Assembly (NCBI GenBank): GCA_038150305.1
Contig: JAYOTG010000012.1
Location: forward strand, 1 to 48,927
Direction: 5' to 3'
Source: MGIIa-L3 sp038150305
Lineage (GTDB): Archaea > Thermoplasmatota > Poseidoniia > Poseidoniales > Poseidoniaceae
DNA: 48,927 nt
Position 1 is the stretch's first letter, and each line of letters starts with the position of its first letter. The position numbers were made by a program, and so were the translations under genes. Shown here one piece after another: positions 17,930 through 26,038 of this stretch. The notes under the pieces were generated by a model. That model worked only from the letters and a program-made list of their open reading frames with translations, was not told where the DNA came from and made no database searches.

Positions 17930-18042
17930 GCCGGGGTGGCGTAGTTGGTGGCGCGTCGGACTCATAGGACACTATGAGCGGACTAACCGTCGATGTCTGA
18001 GACATCCGAAGGTCGCGGGTTCGAGCCCCGCTCCCGGCACCA
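17930..18042 (+). tRNA. tRNA-Met (CAT), elongator, with 37-nt intron, CCA encoded
   Basis: Acceptor GCCGGGG pairs with TCCCGGC; discriminator A is at 18039 and CCA at 18040-18042. The T arm is GCGGG-TTCGAGC-CCCGC, and the anticodon stem TCGGA (17956-17960) pairs with TCCGA (18005-18009). The anticodon is at 17963-17965. The loop is interrupted by an intron at 17967-18003. The G1-C72 pair and the absence of three G-C pairs in the anticodon stem argue for elongator rather than initiator Met; tRNA-Ile with a modified CAT anticodon is the other option. gatD starts 40 bases downstream. Confidence 0.93.
17967..18003 (+). other. Archaeal tRNA intron with canonical bulge-helix-bulge
   Basis: A four-pair helix, CTCA (17961-17964) with TGAG (17998-18001), is flanked by two three-base bulges, TAG (17965-17967) and ACA (18002-18004). 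A further helix GACA (17968-17971) with TGTC (17994-17997) closes the other side. Cutting after the second base of each bulge releases exactly 37 bases and rejoins a normal seven-base anticodon loop. This is the substrate of the archaeal tRNA splicing endonuclease. Confidence 0.9.
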
Positions 18043-18082
18043 CAAGCGAGCGCTTCATGGACGGTAACGGTCTCGCCGCCTC

Positions 18083-19429
18083 ATGGACGCCAACCAAGGG
18101 GACCACGTGCGCGTCGAGTTGGAGACCGAAGGCGGCTCAACCGTGCTCGAAGGAAGGGTCCTCCCTGCGGCAGCGCCCAAACACCTCACCCTCAAGTTGG
18201 TCAACGGCTACAACGTCAGCCATCGAATGGACCGCATCCTCGACCTTGAGGTGCTCGAGTCCGCGCCTGAAGACACACCGTCCAATGCCACTTCACCCGC
18301 AACGAACGACAGCGACCTGCCCCAGGTCCACGTGATCCACACCGGTGGGACCATCGCCTCAAAGGTGGACTACGCCACCGGTGCGGTCAACGCCTCCTTT
18401 GAGCCCGAGGAACTGCGAGCCAACGTTCCCGAGCTGGCCGGTTTGGCCAACCTAAGCACCACCAAACTCGGCAACATGTTCTCAGACGATCTGAGGGCGC
18501 AACATTGGAACAAGATGGCAGCAGCGTGCGCGGACGCGTTCACCAACGGTGCCAGAGGCGTGGTGGTGACCCACGGCACGGACACCTTGCACCACTCCGC
18601 CGCCGCACTTGCCTTCGCCTTCGCCGGCCAAGGCACCCGTCCGGCAGGCCCGATCGCCTTCGTCGGTTCGCAGCGTTCTTCAGACCGTGGTTCCAGCGAC
18701 GCTGCTGAGAACCTTATCGCCGCCGTTCACTGGGCCGCACATGGGCCACGCCCGACTGGAGCCCTCGGTGACGCGACCGTGATCGTCATGCACGCCACGT
18801 CCGACGACGGTCGATGTGCTGTCCTGCCGGGTGTCGCGACGCGAAAGATGCACTCCACACGAAGGGATGCCTTTCGCGCCCTCAACGCCGCTCCCATCGC
18901 CCACGTCGAGGTGGGGCACGACGGCTGCCGGCACGACCTGAGCGAGACCTACGCGACAGAGGCATCCGAAGCCACGCCGCGTGCGGCAACCACGTCACCG
19001 GCGACATACAGGGCCGACCTGAACCTCCCTCAATTGAGCGCGAACGCCTGGCTCCGCGCCGAGCACATCGAAGCGCTTGCCGCGACCGGTCCGGCAGCGA
19101 TCATCATCCACGGCACCGGCCTTGGCCACCTGCCGATGAGCGATCCTTCGGGCGACGCACCCGAAAACAAGGACATCTGGAAGGCCCTGATGCGCGCTTC
19201 TAACCGGAAAATGCCCATCATTGTCACCACCCAATGCATGGAGGGGCCGGTCGACATGAACGTCTACGCCAAAGGAAGAGAGCAGCAAGACCTCGGCCTC
19301 CTCGGGCATGGCTTGACCTGCCATCCTGACACGGTTGCGGTCAAAGCACACTTCCTCATCAGCAACGACATGGTCCTCAAGGAACACCTGCGCGCCGACC
19401 TTTGTGGAGAGAACCCACCGCGCCTCTGA
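18083..19429 (+). CDS. gatD: Glutamyl-tRNA(Gln) amidotransferase subunit D
   Basis: 448 residues, close to the usual length of archaeal GatD. It is the asparaginase-like subunit of GatDE, which releases ammonia from Gln or Asn so that GatE can convert Glu-tRNA(Gln) to Gln-tRNA(Gln). The N-terminal domain (1-60) is the small beta domain typical of GatD (GDHVRVELET...VLEGRVLP). The asparaginase core has HTGGTIAS (Thr90), VVVTHGTDTLHHSA (Thr166, Asp167) and a Lys in ATRKMHS (about 252), which together make the active-site set. IIVTTQCMEGPVDMNVYA is the conserved C-terminal part. gatE is not in the window. The gene directly follows tRNA-Met and leads into the carboxyltransferase gene with 41 bases between. 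Confidence 0.95.
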   Translation: MDANQGDHVRVELETEGGSTVLEGRVLPAAAPKHLTLKLVNGYNVSHRMDRILDLEVLESAPEDTPSNATSPATNDSDLPQVHVIHTGGTIASKVDYATGAVNASFEPEELRANVPELAGLANLSTTKLGNMFSDDLRAQHWNKMAAACADAFTNGARGVVVTHGTDTLHHSAAALAFAFAGQGTRPAGPIAFVGSQRSSDRGSSDAAENLIAAVHWAAHGPRPTGALGDATVIVMHATSDDGRCAVLPGVATRKMHSTRRDAFRALNAAPIAHVEVGHDGCRHDLSETYATEASEATPRAATTSPATYRADLNLPQLSANAWLRAEHIEALAATGPAAIIIHGTGLGHLPMSDPSGDAPENKDIWKALMRASNRKMPIIVTTQCMEGPVDMNVYAKGREQQDLGLLGHGLTCHPDTVAVKAHFLISNDMVLKEHLRADLCGENPPRL

Positions 19430-19470
19430 CCAGCGAGCACATCAAGAACCGCGTTGAGCAAGACAAGCCC

Positions 19471-21033
19471 ATGGAAGGCGTCAACGGTGCGCGACTTCGC
19501 GAGCTTCGCGACCGTCGAGGCACCATCGAGAAGGGCGGTGGCGCCCGCAAACTCGAGGCCATCCGCGCCACGGGCCGTGGTACTGCACGGGAGCGCATCG
19601 CCATGCTCCTCGATGAGGGTTCATTCATCGAATTGGACGCTTTTGTGACCCACCGGACCACGGACCACAACATGCACCTTCACCCCTCTGCGGGGGACGG
19701 CGTGGTGGCCGGACACGGCAGCATTGACGGCCGCCGCGTCTACTGCTTTGCCCAGGATTTCAGCGTACACGGCGGAAGCATGGGCGAGATGCATGCGCTG
19801 AAGATCGCCAAGGTCGTGGAGATGGCCGAGCGTGCGCGGGCGCCCTTGGTTGGCATTTGGGACGGCGGCGGACAGCGCGCCCAAGACGGCATCGCTGCCC
19901 TCGGCGGTACGGGGGAACTGCTGGACCGCATGGTGCAGTGCAGCGGCAGAATCCCGATGCTGAGTTTGGTGCTCGGCCCCGTGGTGGGCGTCAGCGCCCT
20001 GGCCGCCGCCCTCGCCGACTTCACCATCCTCGGAGAAGAACACGGCCAGCTCTTCCTCTCTTCACCGCTTGAAACGCCTGAGGTCATGTCAGGAGAAGTG
20101 GACGCACCGGGACTCGGCGGCGCCAACCTTCACGCATCCCGAAGCGGCATCGCTTGCCTCGTGGCCGACGACGAAGACGACGCCTGCGCGATCGCCGCAG
20201 ACTTGCTCTCCTTCCTTCCAGATCACAACGATGCCGCGCCACCTTTCGAAGAGACCGCGGACCCGTCCGATCGGCTGACGGAAGATCTTGAGTCCATCGT
20301 CCCGGACAACCCGAACAAGCCCTACGACATGGTGAAGGTCATCGAAACGGTCGTGGACGACGGGCGCTTTGTCCAACTCTTCGACGCCTACGCGGAGAAC
20401 ATCATCATCGGTTTCGCCCGCCTTGGCGGGCGCTCCGTGGGCGTCATCGCCAACCAGCCGCAGGTGCTCGCAGGTTGTTTGGACATCGATGCGTCCATCA
20501 AAGCCGCTCGGTTCATCCGCACCTGTGACGCGTTCAACCTCCCTCTGTTGACCGTCGAGGACGTTCCCGGGTTCCTTCCTGGCGTGGTGCAAGAATGGGG
20601 CGGCATCATCCGCCACGGAGCAAAACTCCTCTACGCCTACGCCGAAGCCACGGTCCCGAAGATGACCTTGGTCACTCGGAAGGCCTACGGCGGCGCCTAC
20701 CTGGCCATGTCCTGCAAGCACTTGGCCAGCGACTACAACGTGGCGTGGCCCACGGCAGAACTGGCCGTCATGGGCGCCGAGGGAGCGGTGAACATCATCC
20801 ATCGACGTGAGATTGCCGCTGCTGACGATGCGGAGAAGGAAAACGTCCGCCAGAACCTCATCGACGAATACAAGGCGAAATTCGGAGACCCCTACGTCGC
20901 AGCGAGGAACGGCTGGCTGGACGACGTCATCGAGCCCTCCGAATCCCGCCTGAGGCTCATTCGAGCCCTGAACGTCTTGGCCTCGAAGCGCGAATGGACG
21001 CCACCAAAGAAACACGGGAACATCCCGCTGTGA
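19471..21033 (+). CDS. Acyl-CoA carboxylase carboxyltransferase subunit (propionyl/acetyl/methylmalonyl type)
   Basis: 520 residues from ATG 19471, the normal length for PccB/MmdA; a weak in-frame TTG at 19402 lies inside gatD. It moves a carboxyl group from carboxy-biotin to an acyl-CoA. Both crotonase-fold halves are present. The N half has GRGTARERIAMLLDEGSFIELD, QDFSVHGGSMGEMHALKI and DGGGQRAQDGIAALGG. The C half has GVIANQPQVLAGCLDIDAS, ARFIRTCDAFNLPLLTVEDVPGFLPG (quoted across a helix), RKAYGGAYLAM and AWPTAELAVMGAEGAVNI. The biotin carboxylase and biotin carrier partners are not in the window, so the substrate cannot be fixed. The stop lies two bases from the stop of the convergent surface-protein gene. 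Confidence 0.92.
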   Translation: MEGVNGARLRELRDRRGTIEKGGGARKLEAIRATGRGTARERIAMLLDEGSFIELDAFVTHRTTDHNMHLHPSAGDGVVAGHGSIDGRRVYCFAQDFSVHGGSMGEMHALKIAKVVEMAERARAPLVGIWDGGGQRAQDGIAALGGTGELLDRMVQCSGRIPMLSLVLGPVVGVSALAAALADFTILGEEHGQLFLSSPLETPEVMSGEVDAPGLGGANLHASRSGIACLVADDEDDACAIAADLLSFLPDHNDAAPPFEETADPSDRLTEDLESIVPDNPNKPYDMVKVIETVVDDGRFVQLFDAYAENIIIGFARLGGRSVGVIANQPQVLAGCLDIDASIKAARFIRTCDAFNLPLLTVEDVPGFLPGVVQEWGGIIRHGAKLLYAYAEATVPKMTLVTRKAYGGAYLAMSCKHLASDYNVAWPTAELAVMGAEGAVNIIHRREIAAADDAEKENVRQNLIDEYKAKFGDPYVAARNGWLDDVIEPSESRLRLIRALNVLASKREWTPPKKHGNIPL

Positions 21034-21035
21034 AA

Positions 21036-23648
21036 TCAGTCCTTCGCACGCCAGGCCAGAAGGCCAAGAACGGCGATAACAACCGCGCCGCCGGCAAACA
21101 AGATGGCCCCTGCGCTGCCTCTCGCCTCATCATCGACCGTCGCATCAGGCGAGGCTTCGACCTCGATCGGCAGGACATACACCACACCCTCGTCCGAACC
21201 GGTGTGCAGTTCTTCAACGCGCAAGGTCATGCCCATCAGGGAGGACGACGGAAGGTTCCAGACGCTGTCGCACGACACTGACCACAGCGGCACGGCACGG
21301 TCGTCGAGCAGCGCCGGGCCGCACGACGGTGTACCGGCCTCCAGCATGGCCAAACCGTCGCCGTCCGACATGATGCCTTCGAAGGTGGTGTTGGTCAAAT
21401 CGTCACGGTCTTCGACTGTCCACCGCACTTCGATTTGGTTGCCCGAAAGTGGACGGACCCAGTCGAGCCGAATGCTGCCTGCATCCTCGACAGGTTCGAT
21501 GACGATGGTCAACGGGAGGGTCAGTTCAGCATCAGGGAAAGCGAACAGAAGGCTGGTTTGAACGCGTCCATAGGCGTGCGGAAGCGTTCGGATTTCCAGC
21601 GTTGCGTCAACCACGTCCAGCACGGTCAATGCCGTGGGAGGGTCGACGACACTGATCACAGGCTGGTCCCCGTCTGCATCCCAAGCAAGCGGCAAGAGGT
21701 CCACGTCAAGCACACCGTCCTCAAGCAGGGTCAGGTCAAGTCCGGTTTGATTGAGCACAGGGGGATCGTTGACCGGCTTCACCACCACGGTCACGTTCAC
21801 GCTCGCAGCTTCGGTCGTCCCGTCACTGACCGTCAGCGGAATGACCACCGATCCTGACGCGTTCGCAAGCGGCAGCACACTGAGGTTTGAGCCCATCACG
21901 GCGGCGCGGACCGGGCCGATGTCCGCCCACATGCCGCCTTGAACCATGACCTGGAGCGGCGCGCCCTCTGGGTCCACGACGTGGGCGTTGAGGTCGAGGC
22001 TTTGCTGCGGGCCGTCCTCATCGAAGACGAGGGTCGGCGGCACACCAAGCACCCTCACTGGGTTGTTCACGTCCCCCATCCGCACCTGGACCGAGACCTG
22101 GAGGGGCGAGGTCTCACCGGCAGCAGAAAGGCTGGCGTTGAGCACGGCACCGCCCAACCAATCCTCGTCGGAGGCATCTCGAATCTCCACGGAAGCCCCA
22201 CCTGGCATCATGGTGAGCTCAAATTTGCTGGCGTTGTTGCCTTCAAGTTGGGCCGAGGTGAACAGCACGTCATGGCCGTCAGGATCTGTGGCAAGGGTGT
22301 CCGCTCGCAACGTGGCGAAGCTACCTTGGGGCACGATGACCGCGGGGACAGGCGCCAACGACTCGAGCGGAGCGTTGCCTCGCACCAGCGTCAAACTGCG
22401 CTGGACCGGGGCGCCGTCAATGCTCAGCTTGAGCGTGGCATCAAAGGGGCCCGGTTCAATGTCGGTGACGTTCAAATCGCACGTGAACCAGCCGGTCGCG
22501 TTGACGCTCCCAGACACGTCCATCGAACCGTCGTCGATCCAACACATCGCTTCAGCGGCCCGTCCATCGGCATGCCAATCGCTGCCGTCCCACAAGCCGA
22601 TCTGACCCCTGAATTCGAGCACGCCGCTGACTTCTGTGCCGCTCTGATTGGTCGGGGAGGTCATGTTCAACCGCAACAATTCCGCAGCGGCCAGGTCCTC
22701 GTCAAGGTAGGCATCAGCATCGCTGAGGATGCCAGGATCGCTCGGCCGGTTGAAGGCCACGGGGAAGGCGTCGTGGTCGCCTCGCGTCGTCACATCGAGC
22801 AGGGCGACCACGTGAAGGGCGGCGATGTTGTGTTGTTCTTCCTGCGTGATGGTGGCCGTGCCGTCGCCGCCCGCAAACAGACCGGTCGAATCCTTCCACT
22901 GGTTGTGGTTGGCCCCACGCAAGGTCATGACGTGCAGCCCCACACCGATGCCCGAATCGAGAAGCGGAAGCACGTTTGTCTCAACGGGTGCAACGTCATC
23001 CACGGAACCGGTGATCAGCAAGCCCACGGCCGGGGCGTCAAACATGAGATCGAGGGCATCGTCGGTGACCTGGCCGTCGTCAATGAGGGTCCCGTCGTCG
23101 CTCAAACCAAGTCCGAAGATGCCGCTTGGCGGCACCGCATTGCGACCCAGCTCGAACCACCGCCCAGCCATTTCGAGGGCGGCGGCAGCGCCATCGCCGT
23201 GCCCGCCGATCGCCCACTGGTCGGACATGCTGTCCAAACTTCCTGGAACGGTTCCGTCGCCTTCGCTCACCTCGTACACGCGGTCGAGCACAGGCTGCAA
23301 GGCCCACGGCCCTTCAGGCACCCCACCGGTCACCGCAACCACGTAGCCGCGCGCCACCAAGGTCTCGGCGAAGAGGGTGTAATCTCCGGCGCCTTCACCG
23401 TCTGCGGGAAGGAACAGCACCACGGGGAAGGGCCCGTTCCCGGCCATTTGGGTCTTGACCCCCGCTTCAATCGCAGGGTAATGCAAGCCGACGTCCTGCC
23501 CGAGGGAGGTCGTCAATTCGACCGTTCCCATCGGGAAATCGGCTCCAACGTGAGGCTCAGCGTCATACTCCTTCGCAGGCGGAAGCGCATGCACAAGCGG
23601 CATGCACAGCAGCAACGCCAGCACGACGAGCGTGGCACCTGCCCGCAT
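21036..23648 (-). CDS. Surface-anchored protein with a degenerate alpha/beta-hydrolase domain and cadherin-like domains
   Basis: 870 residues from ATG 23648, chosen because it begins a signal peptide (MRAGATLVVLALLLCMPLVHA); a longer frame to 23726 would overlap the upstream gene. Residues about 25-290 follow the dienelactone/PET-hydrolase-like fold: FPVVLFLPADGEGAGDYTLF, VARGYVVAVTGG, the nucleophile elbow, LLITGSVDDVAPV and GANHNQW. The elbow reads GHGDG (23190-23204), so residue 151 is Gly where the nucleophile Ser should be, while the candidate acid and His remain. Residues about 380-840 are beta domains with cadherin-like marks (VNDPPVL, DADGDQPV). A membrane helix (845-866) and a short basic end follow. 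It is probably a surface binding protein rather than an esterase. Confidence 0.8.
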   Translation of the reverse strand: MRAGATLVVLALLLCMPLVHALPPAKEYDAEPHVGADFPMGTVELTTSLGQDVGLHYPAIEAGVKTQMAGNGPFPVVLFLPADGEGAGDYTLFAETLVARGYVVAVTGGVPEGPWALQPVLDRVYEVSEGDGTVPGSLDSMSDQWAIGGHGDGAAAALEMAGRWFELGRNAVPPSGIFGLGLSDDGTLIDDGQVTDDALDLMFDAPAVGLLITGSVDDVAPVETNVLPLLDSGIGVGLHVMTLRGANHNQWKDSTGLFAGGDGTATITQEEQHNIAALHVVALLDVTTRGDHDAFPVAFNRPSDPGILSDADAYLDEDLAAAELLRLNMTSPTNQSGTEVSGVLEFRGQIGLWDGSDWHADGRAAEAMCWIDDGSMDVSGSVNATGWFTCDLNVTDIEPGPFDATLKLSIDGAPVQRSLTLVRGNAPLESLAPVPAVIVPQGSFATLRADTLATDPDGHDVLFTSAQLEGNNASKFELTMMPGGASVEIRDASDEDWLGGAVLNASLSAAGETSPLQVSVQVRMGDVNNPVRVLGVPPTLVFDEDGPQQSLDLNAHVVDPEGAPLQVMVQGGMWADIGPVRAAVMGSNLSVLPLANASGSVVIPLTVSDGTTEAASVNVTVVVKPVNDPPVLNQTGLDLTLLEDGVLDVDLLPLAWDADGDQPVISVVDPPTALTVLDVVDATLEIRTLPHAYGRVQTSLLFAFPDAELTLPLTIVIEPVEDAGSIRLDWVRPLSGNQIEVRWTVEDRDDLTNTTFEGIMSDGDGLAMLEAGTPSCGPALLDDRAVPLWSVSCDSVWNLPSSSLMGMTLRVEELHTGSDEGVVYVLPIEVEASPDATVDDEARGSAGAILFAGGAVVIAVLGLLAWRAKD

Positions 23649-23700
23649 GGACGCTGATTTCGACCGCTCGATGTTCAATCTTGGCCAAGACCGCATCGTG

Positions 23701-24585
23701 TTAGCGACCGTCAAGCAGGGTCTCAACCGCGACCAGATCTTCCATCAAGTCAGGGATGGACGGCAGCGTCGCTTGGAGTTCCGGTGCCCAGAGGGTGCGC
23801 CACGCTTCGAGGTGTTGGGCCACCAGCATCCAACGCCCGTCGATGATGGTCTCATCGAGGGAGCCTTCTGCGTGCACCGCCTTGCCTTGGTAGGATGGCG
23901 TGAGATGTCTGCTTGCCTCCAGATGTTCTCCCGCACCATCGAAATCAATCCCAAGCACGGCCTGCTCCGCAGGTCCCGCCAAGGCAGGCTCGGGCAAGGC
24001 TGGCGCCAGAGGACGTCGGCCCTCGATGAGGTGAACGCGCCCACCTGCATTGACCCAGGCATGAGCAACGGAACGTGCCGCGCCACCGCCTCCGCGCATG
24101 CGAAGGACGGCACCACCGTCCGGACCACAACCGGCCAAACGAGCCACAGCGAGCACGCCGTCTCCGTCCGTGCCCGCGGAGCGAACATCCTCCCCCTGAA
24201 TCCGGAGGGCGTTCACGCTCAACAAGGCGTGGGCATCGTCAACGCAGTCCCAAGCTCCAATACAATGCTTGAGCGGTGAGGTGAGGCTCAACCAACGTCC
24301 ACCCTTGGCATGAAAGGAAGGGGGAGCAGCAAGGCGTGGCCGAGGGCTTTGTGCAACATGCGTCTGCACGACATCGTGCACATCGTCCACAGCAAGGTGT
24401 GCCTCCTCCAGCCGCTCGAACACGCCTTCCATGCTGTTCGCTTCGATGCGCAAGGCCCGTGAATGCTCCAGCGCCATGCCTTCGACGCCGGCTTCCTCAA
24501 GCCGCGCGACCGTCAGAAGGAAGAGCAGCGGCGAAGCCGAGAACGCCACGGGACGGCCCGCCACCGCGTGCACCAGCTGAGCCAC
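23701..24585 (-). CDS. Protein of unknown function (294 aa)
   Basis: A minus-strand frame from GTG 24585 to 23701, 52 bases upstream of the surface-protein gene. It is the most protein-like frame here, with GC-rich third codon positions and a balanced mix of Ala, Leu, Glu and Val. It lacks a signal peptide and membrane helices. Features are ASPLLFLLTVARLEEAGVEG near the start, FHAKGGRWLSLTSPLKHCIG, a glycine-rich MRGGGGAARSVAHAWV and RHLTPSYQGKAVHAEGSLDE. None of these gives me a known family. The start is uncertain: no ribosome binding site is visible at the GTG, and an internal ATG at 24477 is another choice. It is divergent from the membrane-protein cluster at 24672. Confidence 0.55.
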   Translation of the reverse strand: MAQLVHAVAGRPVAFSASPLLFLLTVARLEEAGVEGMALEHSRALRIEANSMEGVFERLEEAHLAVDDVHDVVQTHVAQSPRPRLAAPPSFHAKGGRWLSLTSPLKHCIGAWDCVDDAHALLSVNALRIQGEDVRSAGTDGDGVLAVARLAGCGPDGGAVLRMRGGGGAARSVAHAWVNAGGRVHLIEGRRPLAPALPEPALAGPAEQAVLGIDFDGAGEHLEASRHLTPSYQGKAVHAEGSLDETIIDGRWMLVAQHLEAWRTLWAPELQATLPSIPDLMEDLVAVETLLDGR

Positions 24586-24671
24586 GGGTCGGCCAGCACG
24601 GCGAGCGGCTTGAGGCTGTGGGCGACGGGAATCGGCGCATCATTCAAATCAGACCGAGATGACTTCGATTC

Positions 24672-25073
24672 ATGCACCCAGCCGCGGCCGCGACCATGAA
24701 GGCCCGCAACGAAGGCTCAGGCCTCTTTGGATTCCTTACCGCCTTGGTCACGCTGTACTACACCTCGGTCATGATGGAGAACCTCGAGGTCGCCCTCGGA
24801 GCGTACGTCGGCCCCAGCATGGCGATCATCATCGTCACCATCTTCGCCCTGGTCTACCAACAGCGACGTAGCGTCAAGGAATTCGAGCAAGGTGGCAACT
24901 ACACCATGCTTGAACAAACCGTCACCACGCTCACTGAAAACGGGGAGCGGGTGGAGATTCCCGTTGATCAAGGAGAGGGCCGATTCAACGTCCGCTCAAT
25001 GATGTTCGTGTACCTGATTTACGCGGTCCTCGTTGGCTCCACTGAAATCCTCGGCGTCGGCCTCCTTGGTTGA
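24672..25073 (+). CDS. Small membrane protein of unknown function
   Basis: 133 residues from ATG 24672, or 125 from the in-frame ATG at 24696 (MKARNEGSGLFGF). Three hydrophobic segments are visible: LFGFLTALVTLYYTSVMM, VGPSMAIIIVTIFALVY and FVYLIYAVLVGSTEILGVGLL. A charged loop of about 45 residues lies between the second and third (QQRRSVKEFEQGGNY, ENGERVEIPVDQGEG). No family is recognised. It is first in a same-strand run with the 84-residue protein (9 bases downstream), the NfeD-like gene and flotillin, so it may act in the same membrane-domain system. Confidence 0.68.
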   Translation: MHPAAAATMKARNEGSGLFGFLTALVTLYYTSVMMENLEVALGAYVGPSMAIIIVTIFALVYQQRRSVKEFEQGGNYTMLEQTVTTLTENGERVEIPVDQGEGRFNVRSMMFVYLIYAVLVGSTEILGVGLLG

Positions 25074-25082
25074 GGCCATACC

Positions 25083-25337
25083 ATGCCGTCCGACAGCCCC
25101 GCCTGGCAGGCCCTCGCTCGGCAGCAAGAGATGGCCGAGTTGGCCCCCCTATACGCCGTCTTGCGACGTGGCATCCTGCCGATGGCGCTGGTGGTCATCG
25201 GCATGACGACGTGGGCCCTCGGAGCCCCAGACTGGCTGATCGGCGTGGCCGTTGGCGGCTCGCTTGGGCCGCTGTTCGCGCTGGAGCGCTACCTCTTCGT
25301 CCGGTGGGTTTTGAAGCAACGTGAGCGGGAATCTTGA
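25083..25337 (+). CDS. Small membrane protein of unknown function (84 aa)
   Basis: 84 residues with an amphipathic N-terminus (SPAWQALARQQEMAELAPLY) and two membrane segments, ILPMALVVIGMTTWALGA and LIGVAVGGSLGPLFALERYLF, followed by a basic end (VRWVLKQRERES). It starts 9 bases after the stop of the previous gene and ends 25 bases before the NfeD-like start, so it almost certainly shares their transcript. No known family is recognised. Confidence 0.65.
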   Translation: MPSDSPAWQALARQQEMAELAPLYAVLRRGILPMALVVIGMTTWALGAPDWLIGVAVGGSLGPLFALERYLFVRWVLKQRERES

Positions 25338-25362
25338 AGTCTGAACGGGGTGAAGCACAGCC

Positions 25363-25977
25363 ATGGAGATTAGCATCCCGTCCTTCCTTGACTTCCTCGG
25401 TCTTGGTTCCATCAGCGGCATTGACATCCTCTTTGCCAGCATGGCCCTCATCGGGACGGGCCTCTTCGTGGTTTACTTCATCCTCCTCATCATCGGCGGG
25501 TTCGCGGACGGCGTCCTCGAGGGTGCGTTCAACATCGATCTTGACATGGACGCCGGGTTTGCCTTCGAGTTGCTGACCTTGCAAGGCATCCTTTCCTTCA
25601 TCATGATGTTCGGCATCTTCGGGCTGGCGGTCAACCAAGCCAACGACAACACGCTCATGGCGATTGGAGCGGGAACGGTCGCTGGCCTCATCTCGATGTA
25701 CATCATGGGCAAGGTCTACCACCTCTTCCGGGGTCTTGAATCTGAAGGAAACGTCAACCACGCCAACGCCGTTGGCGCCCGTGGTGAAGTCTACATGAAC
25801 ATTCCAGCCAACGGCACGGGACAGGTCCAAGTGACCTACCAGAACGCCCTTCGCACCATGGCTGCGCGCAGCAAGGATGACGCTGCAGCCCTCCCTTCTG
25901 GAACGCTTGTGCGCGTGGTTGACCACCTTGGCGCCATGCTGATTGTCGAGCCAATCGACTTCAACACCGAGGAATGA
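25363..25977 (+). CDS. NfeD/YuaF-like membrane protein, flotillin partner
   Basis: 204 residues. GGGGTGA (25347-25353) lies 9 bases before the ATG. Three or four membrane segments occupy residues 15-130 (LIGTGLFVVYFILLIIGGF, ILSFIMMFGIFGLAV, AIGAGTVAGLISMYIM). The last 70 residues form a small beta domain (VGARGEVYMNIPANGTGQVQV, SGTLVRVVDHLGAMLIVEPI), which is the OB-fold layout of the NfeD family. NfeD/YuaF proteins are commonly encoded beside SPFH/flotillin genes and act with them in membrane microdomains; the flotillin gene follows 61 bases downstream here. A promoter-like box in that gap suggests flotillin can also be transcribed on its own. Confidence 0.82.
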   Translation: MEISIPSFLDFLGLGSISGIDILFASMALIGTGLFVVYFILLIIGGFADGVLEGAFNIDLDMDAGFAFELLTLQGILSFIMMFGIFGLAVNQANDNTLMAIGAGTVAGLISMYIMGKVYHLFRGLESEGNVNHANAVGARGEVYMNIPANGTGQVQVTYQNALRTMAARSKDDAAALPSGTLVRVVDHLGAMLIVEPIDFNTEE

Positions 25978-26003
25978 TGGCCTCATCCATCAGGAGTCAA
26001 GGT

Positions 26004-26010
26004 GATATAG
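26004..26010 (+). promoter_or_regulatory. TATA box of the flotillin gene
   Basis: GATATAG lies 29-35 bases before ATG 26039, followed by a C run. The spacing fits a leaderless transcript starting at or just before the ATG. Confidence 0.55.
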
Positions 26011-26038
26011 CCCCCCCGATGCTCCACAAACGAGCATC

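Noticed and set aside
19402..19470. Earlier TTG start of the carboxyltransferase within the end of gatD
   Set aside because: The extension has no family similarity; ATG 19471 gives the normal N-terminus and length.
21939..23657. Plus-strand open frame of 572 codons opposite the pseudo-hydrolase gene
   Set aside because: His/Arg-rich, no motif, fully antisense to a frame with signal peptide, hydrolase fold and anchor.
23602..24279. Plus-strand frame of 225 codons opposite the unknown 294-residue gene
   Set aside because: Less protein-like composition, and it runs across the start of the surface-protein gene; the minus-strand frame fits local codon use better, though confidence in that gene is moderate.
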